64,000 nt of DNA from Nostoc sp. FACHB-280 (GCF_014697615.1 NZ_JACJSD010000006.1:62001-126000); one strand, 5' to 3'; positions 35,600-43,475 are shown, counted from the stretch's first letter. The notes: a model not told the origin generated them from the letters alone. Numbers and translations are program-made.

Positions 35600-35648
35600 A
35601 AAAGTCAAAAGTTAAAAGTAAAATTTTTTCTTTTGCCTTTTGACTTTT
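35600..35648 (-). terminator. Hairpin downstream of lexA
   Basis: AAAAGTCAAAAG (35600..35611) pairs perfectly with CTTTTGACTTTT (35637..35648). It sits just past the lexA stop at 35653 and is followed, on the minus strand, by a short T-rich stretch. Same AAAAG-type terminator family as at 3187 and 36342. Confidence 0.6.
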
Positions 35649-35652
35649 AACT

Positions 35653-36258
35653 TCAGTTGTATCCACGCCAAACGCCGACAAGAGAACCTTGCACCTGTAC
35701 CTGCATTGCCGAAACTTCAATCGGGCTATATTTTTGGTTAGCAGGTTGGAGAGTAACGCGATCGCCATTGCGGTAAAAACGTTTTAATGTATTACCGTAA
35801 CCATCCACCCGCGCTGCCACAATTGTGCCATTTTTTAACTGATCTGGTTCTAGGACTGGGCGTAAAAATACCACATCCCCATCAGCAATTAAATCTTCTA
35901 TCATACTGTCGCCTGTCACCCGCAAAGCATAGGTTTGTGGCGGTAAAGAAAAGTTGCCAAAATCTAAATAATCGACAGCCTCTGTGTAAGGTTCAATTAA
36001 ACCACCAGCCGCGATATTACCTAAAATTGGTACACCTTGCTTGGCTGGATGTAAAATCCGAATTGTGCGAGCTTTACCTTCAGTCCATTCAATGTAGCCT
36101 TTATTTCTTAAATGTTCTAAGCGACTTTGAATTGGTGCTGGCGATTTCAAATTCATCGCTTGCATCATTTGGCGAATTGAAGGAGAATGTTGGTGAAGTC
36201 GGATATATTCTGCCAACCATTCATATAATTCTTGTTGCGCTTCTGTTAGTCGTTCCAT
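35653..36258 (-). CDS. lexA: LexA repressor
   Basis: A 201-residue LexA. An N-terminal winged helix-turn-helix (HQHSPSIRQMMQAMNLKSPA, then SRLEHLRNKGYIEW) is followed by the Ala84-Gly85 self-cleavage site (NIAAGGLIEP) and the S24-type catalytic dyad Ser118 (TGDSMIED) and Lys159 (GNTLKRFY). All residues for RecA-stimulated cleavage are present. In cyanobacteria LexA regulates DNA repair only partly and also carbon, redox and salt genes. The start is ATG at 36258; the 8 codons upstream are rejected. It is directly upstream of the helicase gene on the same strand, but a hairpin separates them. Confidence 0.95.
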   Translation of the reverse strand: MERLTEAQQELYEWLAEYIRLHQHSPSIRQMMQAMNLKSPAPIQSRLEHLRNKGYIEWTEGKARTIRILHPAKQGVPILGNIAAGGLIEPYTEAVDYLDFGNFSLPPQTYALRVTGDSMIEDLIADGDVVFLRPVLEPDQLKNGTIVAARVDGYGNTLKRFYRNGDRVTLQPANQKYSPIEVSAMQVQVQGSLVGVWRGYN

Positions 36259-36341
36259 AATAATTATTGCCAGTAAATACAAATGTCCCTAGAACATTAG
36301 TACTACAAAAAATTCCAGATAACAAGGTGAAATAAAAAAAT

Positions 36342-36382
36342 AAAAGGCAAAAGAAAGAAAAAGTTTAGTTCTTTTGCCTTTT
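36342..36382 (-). terminator. Terminator of argF
   Basis: AAAAGGCAAAAGAA (36342..36355) and TTCTTTTGCCTTTT (36369..36382) form a perfect 14-bp stem with a 13-base loop. On the minus strand the stem is followed by a run of seven T. It lies 20 bases past the argF stop. Confidence 0.8.
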
Positions 36383-36402
36383 ATCTTTTTAATTGTTCCT
36401 GT

Positions 36403-37323
36403 TCACTCAGCCCCCAAAATACTAGCCAGCAAGGCTTTTTGTGCGTGAAGACGATTTTCGGCCTGATCCCAAACCCGTGAGTGTGAACCTTCAATTACTT
36501 CTTCAGTAATTTCTTCACCGCGATGGGCTGGTAAACAATGTAAAACAATTGCATCTTGATCAGCCAAACTCAGCAATTGTTCCGAAATTTGATAAGGTTG
36601 AAAAACTGGCATTCGGTCATCAGCTTCTTGTTCTTGACCCATACTTGCCCAAACATCAGTGTAAAGTACCGATGCTTCTTTAGCAGCTAATTCTGGATCA
36701 TGAGTCAGCAGAACTTCTGTTTTACCCGATGCGATCGCTCGTGCTTGTTCTACAATTTTGGCATCAGGTTCAAATCCTTTGGGAGTAGCAACCCTAACAT
36801 TCATCCCCGCCAACGCACAACCCAGCAACAAAGAATTAGCTACATTATTGCCATCACCAACATAAGTCAAAGTTAAACCAGCCAACTTCCCAAAACATTC
36901 TTGAATCGTCAACAAATCAGCCAATATCTGACAAGGATGTTCCGCATCTGTCAAAGCATTAATTACCGGAATTTTGGCATAGTTAGCGAAAATTTCTAAA
37001 TCTTCCTGGGCAAAAGTCCGAATTGCCAAAACATCTAAATATCTATCTAACACCCTTGCTGTATCTTGGATCGGTTCGCCGCGACTCACTTGGGTAACAT
37101 TAGGATGAAGATCAATTACCTGTCCACCCAATTGATACATCGCTACAGTAAAACTCACCCGCGTGCGAGTCGAAGCCTTAGAAAACAACAAACCCAACAC
37201 TTTATTACACCGCAACTTTAGCTGTTGAGATTTCAATTGCCCAGCTAATTCCAGAATTTCTTGAAGTTCCGTTGGACTGAAGTCCGCCAGACTTAATATA
37301 TCTCGTCCGATTAACACTGCCAT
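36403..37323 (-). CDS. argF: Ornithine carbamoyltransferase
   Basis: A 306-residue OTCase making citrulline from ornithine and carbamoyl phosphate in arginine biosynthesis. The carbamoyl-phosphate site STRTR is at 51-55 (here SKASTRTR rather than the commoner EKSSTRTR), HPCQ in DAEHPCQILADL, the ornithine SMG loop in VWASMGQE, and the HCLPAHRG motif with the active Cys. The ATG at 37323 begins AVLIGRDILSLADFSP; a 19-codon upstream extension is rejected. In cyanobacteria this step also feeds cyanophycin synthesis. It is followed by a strong terminator. Confidence 0.96.
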   Translation of the reverse strand: MAVLIGRDILSLADFSPTELQEILELAGQLKSQQLKLRCNKVLGLLFSKASTRTRVSFTVAMYQLGGQVIDLHPNVTQVSRGEPIQDTARVLDRYLDVLAIRTFAQEDLEIFANYAKIPVINALTDAEHPCQILADLLTIQECFGKLAGLTLTYVGDGNNVANSLLLGCALAGMNVRVATPKGFEPDAKIVEQARAIASGKTEVLLTHDPELAAKEASVLYTDVWASMGQEQEADDRMPVFQPYQISEQLLSLADQDAIVLHCLPAHRGEEITEEVIEGSHSRVWDQAENRLHAQKALLASILGAE

Positions 37324-37566
37324 GTTTTTGATCTGTAAAGAACAATTATCTATTGCTGTTTCTTTACCTAGCCGTGTCAAAAAAAATACAGTTAACCACT
37401 GTATCCAATCTTTTTGCGTCCAGCCCAGGATTTTGAGTTAGCTTTTGCTATGAATATTAATTTATCAACTTTATTGACCAATCAAATCAAGGATTTTTTT
37501 GCAGCTTCCTCTAGACAACCATCAAGCTTGTGCTATAATTATAAATCGGTGATACTTAATCACAAC

Positions 37567-37638
37567 GCCAGCATAGCACAGTGGTAGTGCATCCGACTTG
37601 TAATCGGAAGGTCGCAGGTTCAAATCCAGCTGCTGGCT
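37567..37638 (+). tRNA. trnT: tRNA-Thr (anticodon TGT)
   Basis: A 72-base cloverleaf: acceptor GCCAGCA/TGCTGGC, D stem GCAC/GTGC, anticodon stem TCCGA/TCGGA with loop CTTGTAA (anticodon TGT, reading ACA), and T arm GCAGG-TTCAAAT-CCAGC, discriminator T; CCA is not encoded. The T stem has an A-A mismatch (37616 with 37628) where CCTGC would be expected. The D and anticodon stems show compensated changes, so the gene looks maintained. It is followed after three bases by a CAST-like transposon end. Confidence 0.95.
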
Positions 37639-37640
37639 TT

Positions 37641-37742
37641 TGTACACTCGCAGATTACATGTCGCAATTTGCAAGTTAATGTCGCTTTGACTGTTTTTAG
37701 ACTCAATATTGATTGACCAGATTTTTCGCAAATTAATGTCGT
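37641..37742 (+). mobile_element. Solitary end of a type V-K CRISPR-associated (Tn7-like) transposon
   Basis: Starting three bases after tRNA-Thr, TGTACA is followed by three direct copies of a motif: CGCAGATTACATGTCGC (37649..37665), TTGCAAGTTAATGTCGCT (37669..37686) and TTCGCAAATTAATGTCGT (37725..37742). A TGTACA terminus plus repeated TTAATGTCG-type TnsB sites is the hallmark of type V-K CAST ends, and these elements insert just downstream of tRNA genes. No tnsB, tnsC, tniQ, cas12k or CRISPR array, and no opposite end, is in the window. The distance from a GTA trinucleotide at 37584 to the junction is 54 bases, in the range known for V-K insertion. This suggests a remnant. Confidence 0.7.
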
Positions 37743-37917
37743 TAGAGGGATGAGATTGGTATGAGGAAGGGATCGCTATTTCTCAACCTATATCTCATGT
37801 ATTAACTGCTGATTACCTAACTAATGCAGCAAAATTACAAGAATCTTAAGATTTTGATAGACTTAATGTCCAGTTTGCGTTTAAAATACACTAAGCCGAG
37901 AGGAATAGTGTGTATTT

Positions 37918-38379
37918 ATGGAAAGCGCCCAAAAAGCTAGTCAAGAGTTGAGTTTAGCAGTAAATACAGCCCCAGAGCGATCGCCCCAGACTGTTCCTCA
38001 AGAATCCCAGAAAAATATTTTCAAAAAGCTGAGAGGTGGATTCTTGCTGGTTTTGGGATATTTACTATCCCCTTTATGTTGGTGGAATGACATCGTATTT
38101 AATTTACCCATTGCTTACTTTTTTGGGTACTTATGTAGTTTATTTTCCCCAAAATTGCTCATACCTTGTGCCATCGTTGGTTATTGGCTGTCCAATGTTG
38201 TGGGAATTCTCTTGATGCAATATGGTTCTAAAGATATCTTTCAAAAGAATTCACAAGAACGCAACCTCAAAAAAGAACTGTTATCAGGGTTAGTTTCTTC
38301 CACAATTTACACTATCGTAATTATTTTACTGATTCAATTGAAGATACTAGAAGCACCTGTCTTATTCGCTAAGAGTTAA
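37918..38379 (+). CDS. Conserved membrane protein, unknown function
   Basis: A 153-residue protein with a ~35-residue polar N terminus, then three hydrophobic segments (~40-75 LLVLGYLLSPLCWWNDIVFN, ~80-100 and ~128-147 TIYTIVIILLIQLKIL). The N-terminal LSPLCWWND motif looks conserved-family-like, but I cannot name the family. No signal peptide or catalytic residue stands out. The ATG at 37918 is preceded by GAGAGGAATAG. It lies beyond the CAST-like end and could be host sequence or old cargo; base composition and its membrane character suggest a host gene. M1 copy D follows the stop. Confidence 0.65.
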   Translation: MESAQKASQELSLAVNTAPERSPQTVPQESQKNIFKKLRGGFLLVLGYLLSPLCWWNDIVFNLPIAYFFGYLCSLFSPKLLIPCAIVGYWLSNVVGILLMQYGSKDIFQKNSQERNLKKELLSGLVSSTIYTIVIILLIQLKILEAPVLFAKS

Positions 38380-38480
38380 TAGCAATCCGAGTTGATTTGT
38401 GAAAATTGAGAGGCTCAGATCCCCGACTTCTTTAAGAAGCCGGGGATCTTGTCGTTCACAAATGATTTAGGACTGCTATA
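38379..38480. mobile_element. MITE-like element, family M1 copy D, carrying a terminator-like hairpin
   Basis: Ends ATAGCAATCCGAGTTGATTTGTG and AATGATTTAGGACTGCTATA are M1 termini. The interior is different: a hairpin ATCCCCGACTTCTTTAAGAAGC/GGGGAT (38417..38449), also found at 53683..53711. It lies between convergent genes and may terminate both. Confidence 0.62.
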
Positions 38481-38498
38481 CTTTCTATTCCTGATTTA

Positions 38499-39305
38499 CT
38501 ATTTATAAGCTTTAAGTAATTCACTAAAATTCCAGATTTTCGGATTTTCTTTACCAATAACTAGCGGTAACTTGCCATTCCATTTTTCGATTGCTTGTTT
38601 TTGCAGTAATTCAGGAGTTAAGCCATCCCGCAATAATCTATAAATTTCCGCCTCACCTCTGGCTAAATTAACTCTTGCTTCTGCTTCTTTCACAGCTTTC
38701 AAAGCTAAAAACTCTGCTTTTTTAGCTTCTTGTTCAGCAATTTGTTTTGCTTCTACCGCCTCACCAAATCGCTCCGAAAAATGAACATGAACTAAAGAAA
38801 TATCATCAACTGCAATATGATAGCTACGTAAACGAGTAGTTAAATCTGAGTCTAAACCTAATTTGACATTTCCACGTTTAGTAATAATTTCTTCCGCAGT
38901 ATACTGGGCAATGATCGCTTTGATAACTTCTTCTACAGATGGATTAATAATGCGGGAAACGATATTTTCTTGGTTGCCAATTTGTTGAAAAATAATATTG
39001 GCTTCTTCGGGTATTATATGCCAGTTCAAAGCCACATCAGTAAACACATCTTGTAAATCTTTAGAAGCTGCTTCAGTAGATATTTCCTGTTTCTGCACAC
39101 GCACACTCAGCTTTTCAACGGTATTCACTACTGGAATAATTAAATGCAGCCCTTCTCCCAGGATTTGTTCTTGTACCTCGCCAAATTTCATTAACACCCC
39201 ACGTTCACCTGCATTCACTATCACGCAAGGCGTGAGAAAAATAGTGATTAAAACTAAAAGCGCCGTCAATTTACCAGCACTATTAAAAGCTTTATTGTTT
39301 TTCAT
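38499..39305 (-). CDS. Prohibitin-family (SPFH/Band 7) membrane protein
   Basis: A 268-residue prohibitin-like protein: N-terminal membrane anchor (~13-32 ALLVLITIFLTPCVIVNA), PHB domain (~33-190: AGERGVLMKFGEVQEQILGE, GLHLIIPVVNTVEKLSVRVQ, VALNWHIIPEEANIIFQQIG), and a coiled coil rich in Ala/Glu (FGEAVEAKQIAEQEAKKAEF). SPFH proteins form large membrane rings that shield proteases such as FtsH; cyanobacterial prohibitins are linked to photosystem repair and thylakoid integrity. The ATG at 39305 is good. Monocistronic. Confidence 0.9.
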   Translation of the reverse strand: MKNNKAFNSAGKLTALLVLITIFLTPCVIVNAGERGVLMKFGEVQEQILGEGLHLIIPVVNTVEKLSVRVQKQEISTEAASKDLQDVFTDVALNWHIIPEEANIIFQQIGNQENIVSRIINPSVEEVIKAIIAQYTAEEIITKRGNVKLGLDSDLTTRLRSYHIAVDDISLVHVHFSERFGEAVEAKQIAEQEAKKAEFLALKAVKEAEARVNLARGEAEIYRLLRDGLTPELLQKQAIEKWNGKLPLVIGKENPKIWNFSELLKAYK

Positions 39306-39558
39306 CTTCGTCTATAAAACCCACTAGTCTGGAGTAGAGTTAAAATACTCTTTTTTAAGTTGCCAACTAGTGGCTAATAATTAAATACACTAAATTGATG
39401 GGAAAATAGTTTTTATGACTGAACAAAAGTATGACATAGCCTTGTCTGCTAAACAAGCTTAGAGGATATCTGCGATCGCCTACAGTAATCCCCATAAATA
39501 CAGCACCTTGCAAGCCTGCTGAATTTTGGGATATGTATTTCATTCCACATCAGGTATC

Positions 39559-39891
39559 ATGCAATCTGTCTACGCTATTAGTAAACTAGTAGAGTTGTTT
39601 GGTGACAGGGATGGAAAGATGAAAGTTTGGATTGCTTGCTTTGTGCTATTGTTCGCGTTGGCAGAACTGTTTGACTGGTTACAAGAATTTTCTTTGCCAT
39701 TGCCCATTTATATTTTAGGTGGGGCATTTTTAGCCGTTGCTTCTAATTATGACAAGATTGTGGGTTCTTACTTGGGTAATACATCAATTGCAGCATCACT
39801 CGAAACACCACAATTAGATGTACCCACTCAACCCTTAGCCTCGATTTCTCATACTGTTGAGGATGTGCAGAAATCGGAAAACCAAGCTTAG
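39559..39891 (+). CDS. Small conserved membrane-associated protein
   Basis: A 110-residue protein with a short N-terminal helix, two adjacent hydrophobic segments (~24-40 KVWIACFVLLFALAELF, then SLPLPIYILGGAFLAVASNY) and a polar, Thr/Pro-rich C-terminal tail. I know the ALAELFxWL...SLPLPIYILGGAFLAIASNYDK pattern from short cyanobacterial proteins without assigned role. The ATG at 39559 is chosen; the frame is open to a TTG at 39526. Its 3' end overlaps that of the Lin0512 gene by four bases, tail to tail. Confidence 0.65.
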   Translation: MQSVYAISKLVELFGDRDGKMKVWIACFVLLFALAELFDWLQEFSLPLPIYILGGAFLAVASNYDKIVGSYLGNTSIAASLETPQLDVPTQPLASISHTVEDVQKSENQA

Positions 39892-40259
39892 TCTGTTTCG
39901 ATGAGGACTGTCACCGCAGCGATCGCAATTAACATATCATCATTTTTATCATTCAGAGAGGGAATCGCCCGTCCCTGAACCACCATTCCCCCAGATTCAA
40001 CATTTATCGTTTTGCGTCCAAAGGGTAGTACTGCGAGAACCTCATCTGTTCTCACTTGTTCGGGATAAGGTACTGCTACTTGCACTTCTACAATCATCTC
40101 ATTAGGATCATTCAACCCAGCCACTTCCCAGACTCCGGGTAAAGCATTGTGCGCGATCGCATTTCGGACTGCTCTTGCAGCTGCTACAGTTGGTTCCTGT
40201 CCATGCTGATCTACACCCATCCCCATCTCAATCACTAACCGTTTACGCGCCACAGTCAC
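39888..40259 (-). CDS. Lin0512 family protein
   Basis: A 123-residue protein of the Lin0512 family: KRLVIEMGMGVDQHGQEPTV at the start, AAARAVRNAIAHNALPGVWE, then VQVAVPYPEQVRTDEVLAVLPFGR and MVVQGRAIPSLNDKNDDMLIAIAAV. The family has an alpha/beta fold and an active-site-like MGxGVDxHGQ motif, found in cyanobacteria, plants and Firmicutes; no biochemical role is settled. The ATG at 40259 is followed by a basic MTVARKR. Monocistronic, with a TTACACC/GGTGAA hairpin between it and the pentapeptide gene. Confidence 0.85.
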   Translation of the reverse strand: MTVARKRLVIEMGMGVDQHGQEPTVAAARAVRNAIAHNALPGVWEVAGLNDPNEMIVEVQVAVPYPEQVRTDEVLAVLPFGRKTINVESGGMVVQGRAIPSLNDKNDDMLIAIAAVTVLIETD

Positions 40260-40422
40260 CTCCTGGAAAAGAACTAATAATAAATTGAATAGAACTTACC
40301 TATGAAAACGAAAAATCAACAGTTTGGGAAAGGGTTTAAGGGTGAAAGGTTATATGCGTGTAGATGAGAAACAACTCTTACACCTTCACACCCTTAAAAA
40401 CAACCTTTCTTCGTAATTCCTG

Positions 40423-40932
40423 TTAAGGACAAAACAAAGTATCACGGGTTTCTCGTCCTGTGGTGGGATTAGTACCTTTAGCTACCTTGCATAATTTTTT
40501 TTGTTCATCTGGACGCAACAGAACATCAGTAAAATCGGCTCCATCAATAATTGCGCCGTCAAATTTGGCATTAGCCGCAAATGCACCTTCTAAAACTGCA
40601 TTAGTCAAATTTGCTTTAATTAGACGTGCTGAATCTAACGTGGCATTTGTCAAGTCAGTTCCCTGTAAATTTGCTGACTCTAAATTGGCAGCAAAGAAAC
40701 TTACACCACGCAAGTTACTATTGCTAAAGTTACTTTGACGGAGATTAGCTTTGGTAAAGCTAGAATCTGTTAAATCACGTTCCGAAAAATCAGCGTCTAT
40801 CAATATTTCTTTGTTATATTCGAGTGCTAAAGCTGTGGGCGCATAATTAAAAGTGGCTGTGACGCTAAATAATGCCAACAGCAATAAACTGAGTATGCTT
40901 GCCCAAATGCGATCGCTTAACCTAGAATTCAT
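40423..40932 (-). CDS. Pentapeptide-repeat protein, probably thylakoid lumen or periplasm
   Basis: A 169-residue protein with a signal peptide (~9-36 IWASILSLLLLALFSVTATF then ALA) and about 15 A(N/D)LxX pentapeptides forming a right-handed beta-helix (FTKANLRQSNFSNSNLRGVS, ANLESANLQGTDLTNATLDS). The C terminus (DVLLRPDEQKKLCKVAKGTN, ending DTLFCP) with two Cys is typical of lumenal pentapeptide proteins conserved in cyanobacteria and chloroplasts. The ATG at 40932 gives a proper signal sequence; the frame 11 codons further overlaps yraN. Divergent from yraN with a 14-base spacing between start codons. Confidence 0.88.
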   Translation of the reverse strand: MNSRLSDRIWASILSLLLLALFSVTATFNYAPTALALEYNKEILIDADFSERDLTDSSFTKANLRQSNFSNSNLRGVSFFAANLESANLQGTDLTNATLDSARLIKANLTNAVLEGAFAANAKFDGAIIDGADFTDVLLRPDEQKKLCKVAKGTNPTTGRETRDTLFCP

Positions 40933-40946
40933 GGTACTTTTCACCA

Positions 40947-41474
40947 ATGGCGAATCATCCTCCATCCCATTATCTCGATATTGGTCAACAAGGTGAAGAC
41001 TTAGTTACACAATGGTTACAGTCTACAGGTTGGTTGATTTTACATCGCCGCTTTTCTTGTCGTTGGGGAGAGATTGATATTATTGCTCAGTATCAAGGGG
41101 GAGAAGGAGGAAAGAGGGGACAAGGTGGACAAGGGGGACAAGGGAGACAGCACTCAGCACTTATAACTCAGCACTCTACACTTGCTTTTGTTGAGGTGAA
41201 AACTCGCAGTTCAGGAAATTGGGATGCAGGGGGAAGAGACGCTATTACCCCACAAAAACAGGCAAAACTCTGGCGTACAGCAGAAATGTTTTTAAATCAA
41301 TATCCCGAAAACGCTGAATATCCCTGTCGTTTTGATGTGGCTATTGTGGGTTATCAGCAAATATCTAAATTAAAAACTCAAATTACTTCCACCCAAGATG
41401 CTGTATTTAGTGCATCAATAGGGGATTATAAATTTTTTCTGGAAGAATATATTCCCGCAGCTTTTGATTTATAA
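40947..41474 (+). CDS. yraN: YraN family (UPF0102) endonuclease-like protein with internal repeat insertion
   Basis: A 175-residue YraN, a Holliday-resolvase-like PD-(D/E)XK fold. The core is GEDLVTQWLQSTGWLILHRR, WGEIDIIAQ (Glu42, Asp44) and FVEVKTRSSG (Glu83, Lys85), all present. About 29 residues (50-78, GGEGGKRGQGGQGGQGRQHS then ALITQHST) are inserted between the two catalytic strands, where relatives have a short turn. The insert is encoded by a GGACAAGGG nonamer repeat plus CACTCAGCACT sequence that is intergenic elsewhere (kdpA-kdpB). The nine-base unit keeps the frame. The protein may remain folded with a flexible loop. Confidence 0.88.
   Translation: MANHPPSHYLDIGQQGEDLVTQWLQSTGWLILHRRFSCRWGEIDIIAQYQGGEGGKRGQGGQGGQGRQHSALITQHSTLAFVEVKTRSSGNWDAGGRDAITPQKQAKLWRTAEMFLNQYPENAEYPCRFDVAIVGYQQISKLKTQITSTQDAVFSASIGDYKFFLEEYIPAAFDL
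41092..41181 (+). repeat. Nonamer repeat inserted in yraN coding sequence
   Basis: GGACAAGGT, GGACAAGGG, GGACAAGGG and AGACAGCAC units follow a G-rich lead, then CACTCAGCACTTATAACTC. It is the reverse orientation of the kdpA-kdpB spacer repeat (15219..15345). It adds about 28 codons without breaking the frame. Confidence 0.75.
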
Positions 41475-41573
41475 ACTCGCTGATTAAAGTGAGGGCGAAT
41501 AATAATTGATCACAACTGAAATAGTTTGTTAGCAATTACAGATTCTTTCTAGCCGCCCTCACTATAAACAGTT

Positions 41574-41963
41574 TCACGCTAAGGTTTCTGGACAGTAGCC
41601 TAATCCACGAACAAACTGTTGGCGGAATGCTTCAATTTCTTCTCTCTCTGGGCTACCATGAGAGACGATCGCTACTTGATAGCGGCGCATTACGTCTACT
41701 GGACACTGACCAGCTTCCAAACTCCAAAGTGCCATTTGTACACGCATAGGTGGTTCGTAGCAAATTCCTAATTCATTTAGAAAAGCTCGAAAGTCCCCAT
41801 CCTGTTGCGTTGAGATTTGACCTTTAAGTTTGATCCTAACCACCCAGCCATCTATTTGATGAATCACTGTAACGAAAGAGACAGGCAACTGGGGTGTGGC
41901 GTGCAGATGTTGAACGACCCTCAATGTTAGACTAGCATTTGCCAGATAATACAAATATTCCAT
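41574..41963 (-). CDS. Conserved cyanobacterial hypothetical protein
   Basis: A 129-residue soluble alpha/beta protein: MEYLYYLANASLTLRVVQHL, then PVSFVTVIHQIDGWVVRIKL, LNELGICYEPPMRVQMALWS, and SHGSPEREEIEAFRQQFVRG at the C terminus. The family appears restricted to cyanobacteria as far as I remember; no function known. The ATG at 41963 is preferred over one 8 codons upstream because the upstream residues are unlike the rest and repeat a MALIP-type junk start. It converges with yraN. A terminator-like inverted region lies between them. Confidence 0.6.
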   Translation of the reverse strand: MEYLYYLANASLTLRVVQHLHATPQLPVSFVTVIHQIDGWVVRIKLKGQISTQQDGDFRAFLNELGICYEPPMRVQMALWSLEAGQCPVDVMRRYQVAIVSHGSPEREEIEAFRQQFVRGLGYCPETLA

Positions 41964-42035
41964 GTTGGTGCTTGGGATCAAAGCCAATCCTACACTTCTA
42001 TCATCCTCAATAGATCACTTTCGCGGTAGGGTAGA

Positions 42036-42062
42036 AGCCCCCGTCTTTGAATGGGGAGTTTT
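42036..42062. repeat. Hairpin resembling an IS200/IS605-type end
   Basis: GTAGAAGCCCCCGTCTTTGA followed by ATGGGGAGTTTTAC resembles the right-end hairpin of IS605-type elements in cyanobacteria (GTAGAAGCCCC...GGGGAGT). No tnpA or tnpB frame is near. It could be a decayed or non-autonomous (PATE-like) end. Confidence 0.35.
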
Positions 42063-42183
42063 ACCCAATTCATAACCAATCACTAGGGATTACCTAATGA
42101 TGTCCCTTGGAAAACTCTATGACTGAAATGGTGTTTTCCTTAGAAAATATCAAATAAACCCGTATAAATTAGCATAACCTTCA

Positions 42184-43323
42184 ATGGAGCCAGCAATAAC
42201 AAAAGAAAATTTTAATAAAGTTACAGATACAGGAGTAGAAGACAGACAGTTAGATTGTTCCTTAACTGGCTATGACTACATACTACCGCCAGAACTAATT
42301 GCTCAAAATCCGGTAGTTCCTAGAGATAGTTCTCGCTTATTAGTAGTCAACTCTACCGCCACAGGTAACAATTTAGCCCCGCTACACCACATCTTCCGCG
42401 ATTTACCAGAACTCCTGCGCCCTGGCGATTTGTTGGTGATGAATAATACAAAAGTTATCCCCGCCAGACTGTACGGGAATAAATCTACAGGGGCAGAAAT
42501 TGAAGTATTACTGTTAGAAGAGAGGCAAAATAACTGTTGGTTAGCTTTAGTCAAACCAGGAAAGCGGTTTAAATTAGGCTCACAAATTATTTTCTCTGGT
42601 AAAAATTCCTCTACTCCCCAATTAACAGCTACAGTTTTAGAAAATGATGCGGCGACTGGCGGGCGGTTGTTGCAATTTGATGTACCGCCAGGAAAATCTT
42701 TGGTAGAACTGTTAGATAATTTTGGTGAAATTCCTTTACCACCTTATATAACTACCACAGCCGCAGCTGATGAACAATATCAGACAGTCTATGCCGAACA
42801 ACCAGGTGCGATCGCTGCACCCACGGCTGGGTTACACTTTACTCCAGAATTACTAGCAAAGTTGCGCGATCGCAATATCCATCAAGCATTTGTCACACTG
42901 CATGTTGGTGTTGGGACATTTCGCCCTGTGGAAGTGGAAGATGTCACCACCCACGAAATGCACGAAGAATGGATTGAAGTTCCTGCGGCTACAGTAGAAC
43001 AAATCCGCGCCACGAAAGCTGCTGGGGGCAGAATTATTGCAGTTGGTACAACAGTCGTGCGCTCTTTAGAAGGTGCGGCGCAGTCTGGAGAATTGCAACC
43101 ATTTTGTGGCAAAACCAACTTATTTATTTATCCTGGCTATCAATGGCGGGTAGTAGATGGGTTAATTACTAATTTTCACCTACCGCGTTCGAGTTTACTT
43201 ATGTTGGTGAGTGCTTTAATTGGCAGACCAAGATTATTGCAAATATACCAAGAAGCGATCGCTGCCCGATATCGTTTTTATTCTTTTGGTGATGCTATGC
43301 TAATTTTGCCAGTCAGCACCTAG
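42184..43323 (+). CDS. queA: S-adenosylmethionine:tRNA ribosyltransferase-isomerase
   Basis: A 379-residue QueA, which moves the ribosyl part of SAM onto preQ1 in tRNA to give epoxyqueuosine. Family motifs are [74 protein letters not shown]-type (here [20 protein letters not shown]), and [16 protein letters not shown] near the end. The N-terminal ~30 residues before CSLTGYDY are extra compared with E. coli. The ATG at 42184 is the first start, although a later start near CSLTGY cannot be excluded. Monocistronic, with a strong terminator at 43512. Confidence 0.95.
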   Translation: MEPAITKENFNKVTDTGVEDRQLDCSLTGYDYILPPELIAQNPVVPRDSSRLLVVNSTATGNNLAPLHHIFRDLPELLRPGDLLVMNNTKVIPARLYGNKSTGAEIEVLLLEERQNNCWLALVKPGKRFKLGSQIIFSGKNSSTPQLTATVLENDAATGGRLLQFDVPPGKSLVELLDNFGEIPLPPYITTTAAADEQYQTVYAEQPGAIAAPTAGLHFTPELLAKLRDRNIHQAFVTLHVGVGTFRPVEVEDVTTHEMHEEWIEVPAATVEQIRATKAAGGRIIAVGTTVVRSLEGAAQSGELQPFCGKTNLFIYPGYQWRVVDGLITNFHLPRSSLLMLVSALIGRPRLLQIYQEAIAARYRFYSFGDAMLILPVST

Positions 43324-43327
43324 CCCC

Positions 43328-43475
43328 GACGAATGGAATTCGCGCGCCACTTGCTTCAAGTCGGGAAACCCGCCCAACGCAGTGGCTTGGCTATAAAAAC
43401 AAAGTCCGTCTACGCGGACTAACATTAAATTCAGGGTTTTTCCCTTTAGCCGCGACTTCAGTCGCTAGGTGCAAA
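43328..43475. repeat. Palindromic interspersed element, family P copy 2
   Basis: GACGAATGGAATTCGCG at the left and CGCGACTTCAGTCGCTAGGTGC at the right form the outer arms; AAAGTCCGTCTACGCGGACT is an inner hairpin. It follows queA directly. Related to 12904..13044 and 58173..58312. Confidence 0.6.

Noticed and set aside
37522-37731. 69-codon frame antisense to tRNA-Thr
   Set aside because: It runs through the tRNA and the CAST-like repeats; not protein-like.
39418-39465. 15-codon frame MTEQKYDIALSAKQA
   Set aside because: Too short, no ribosome binding site and no known peptide family.
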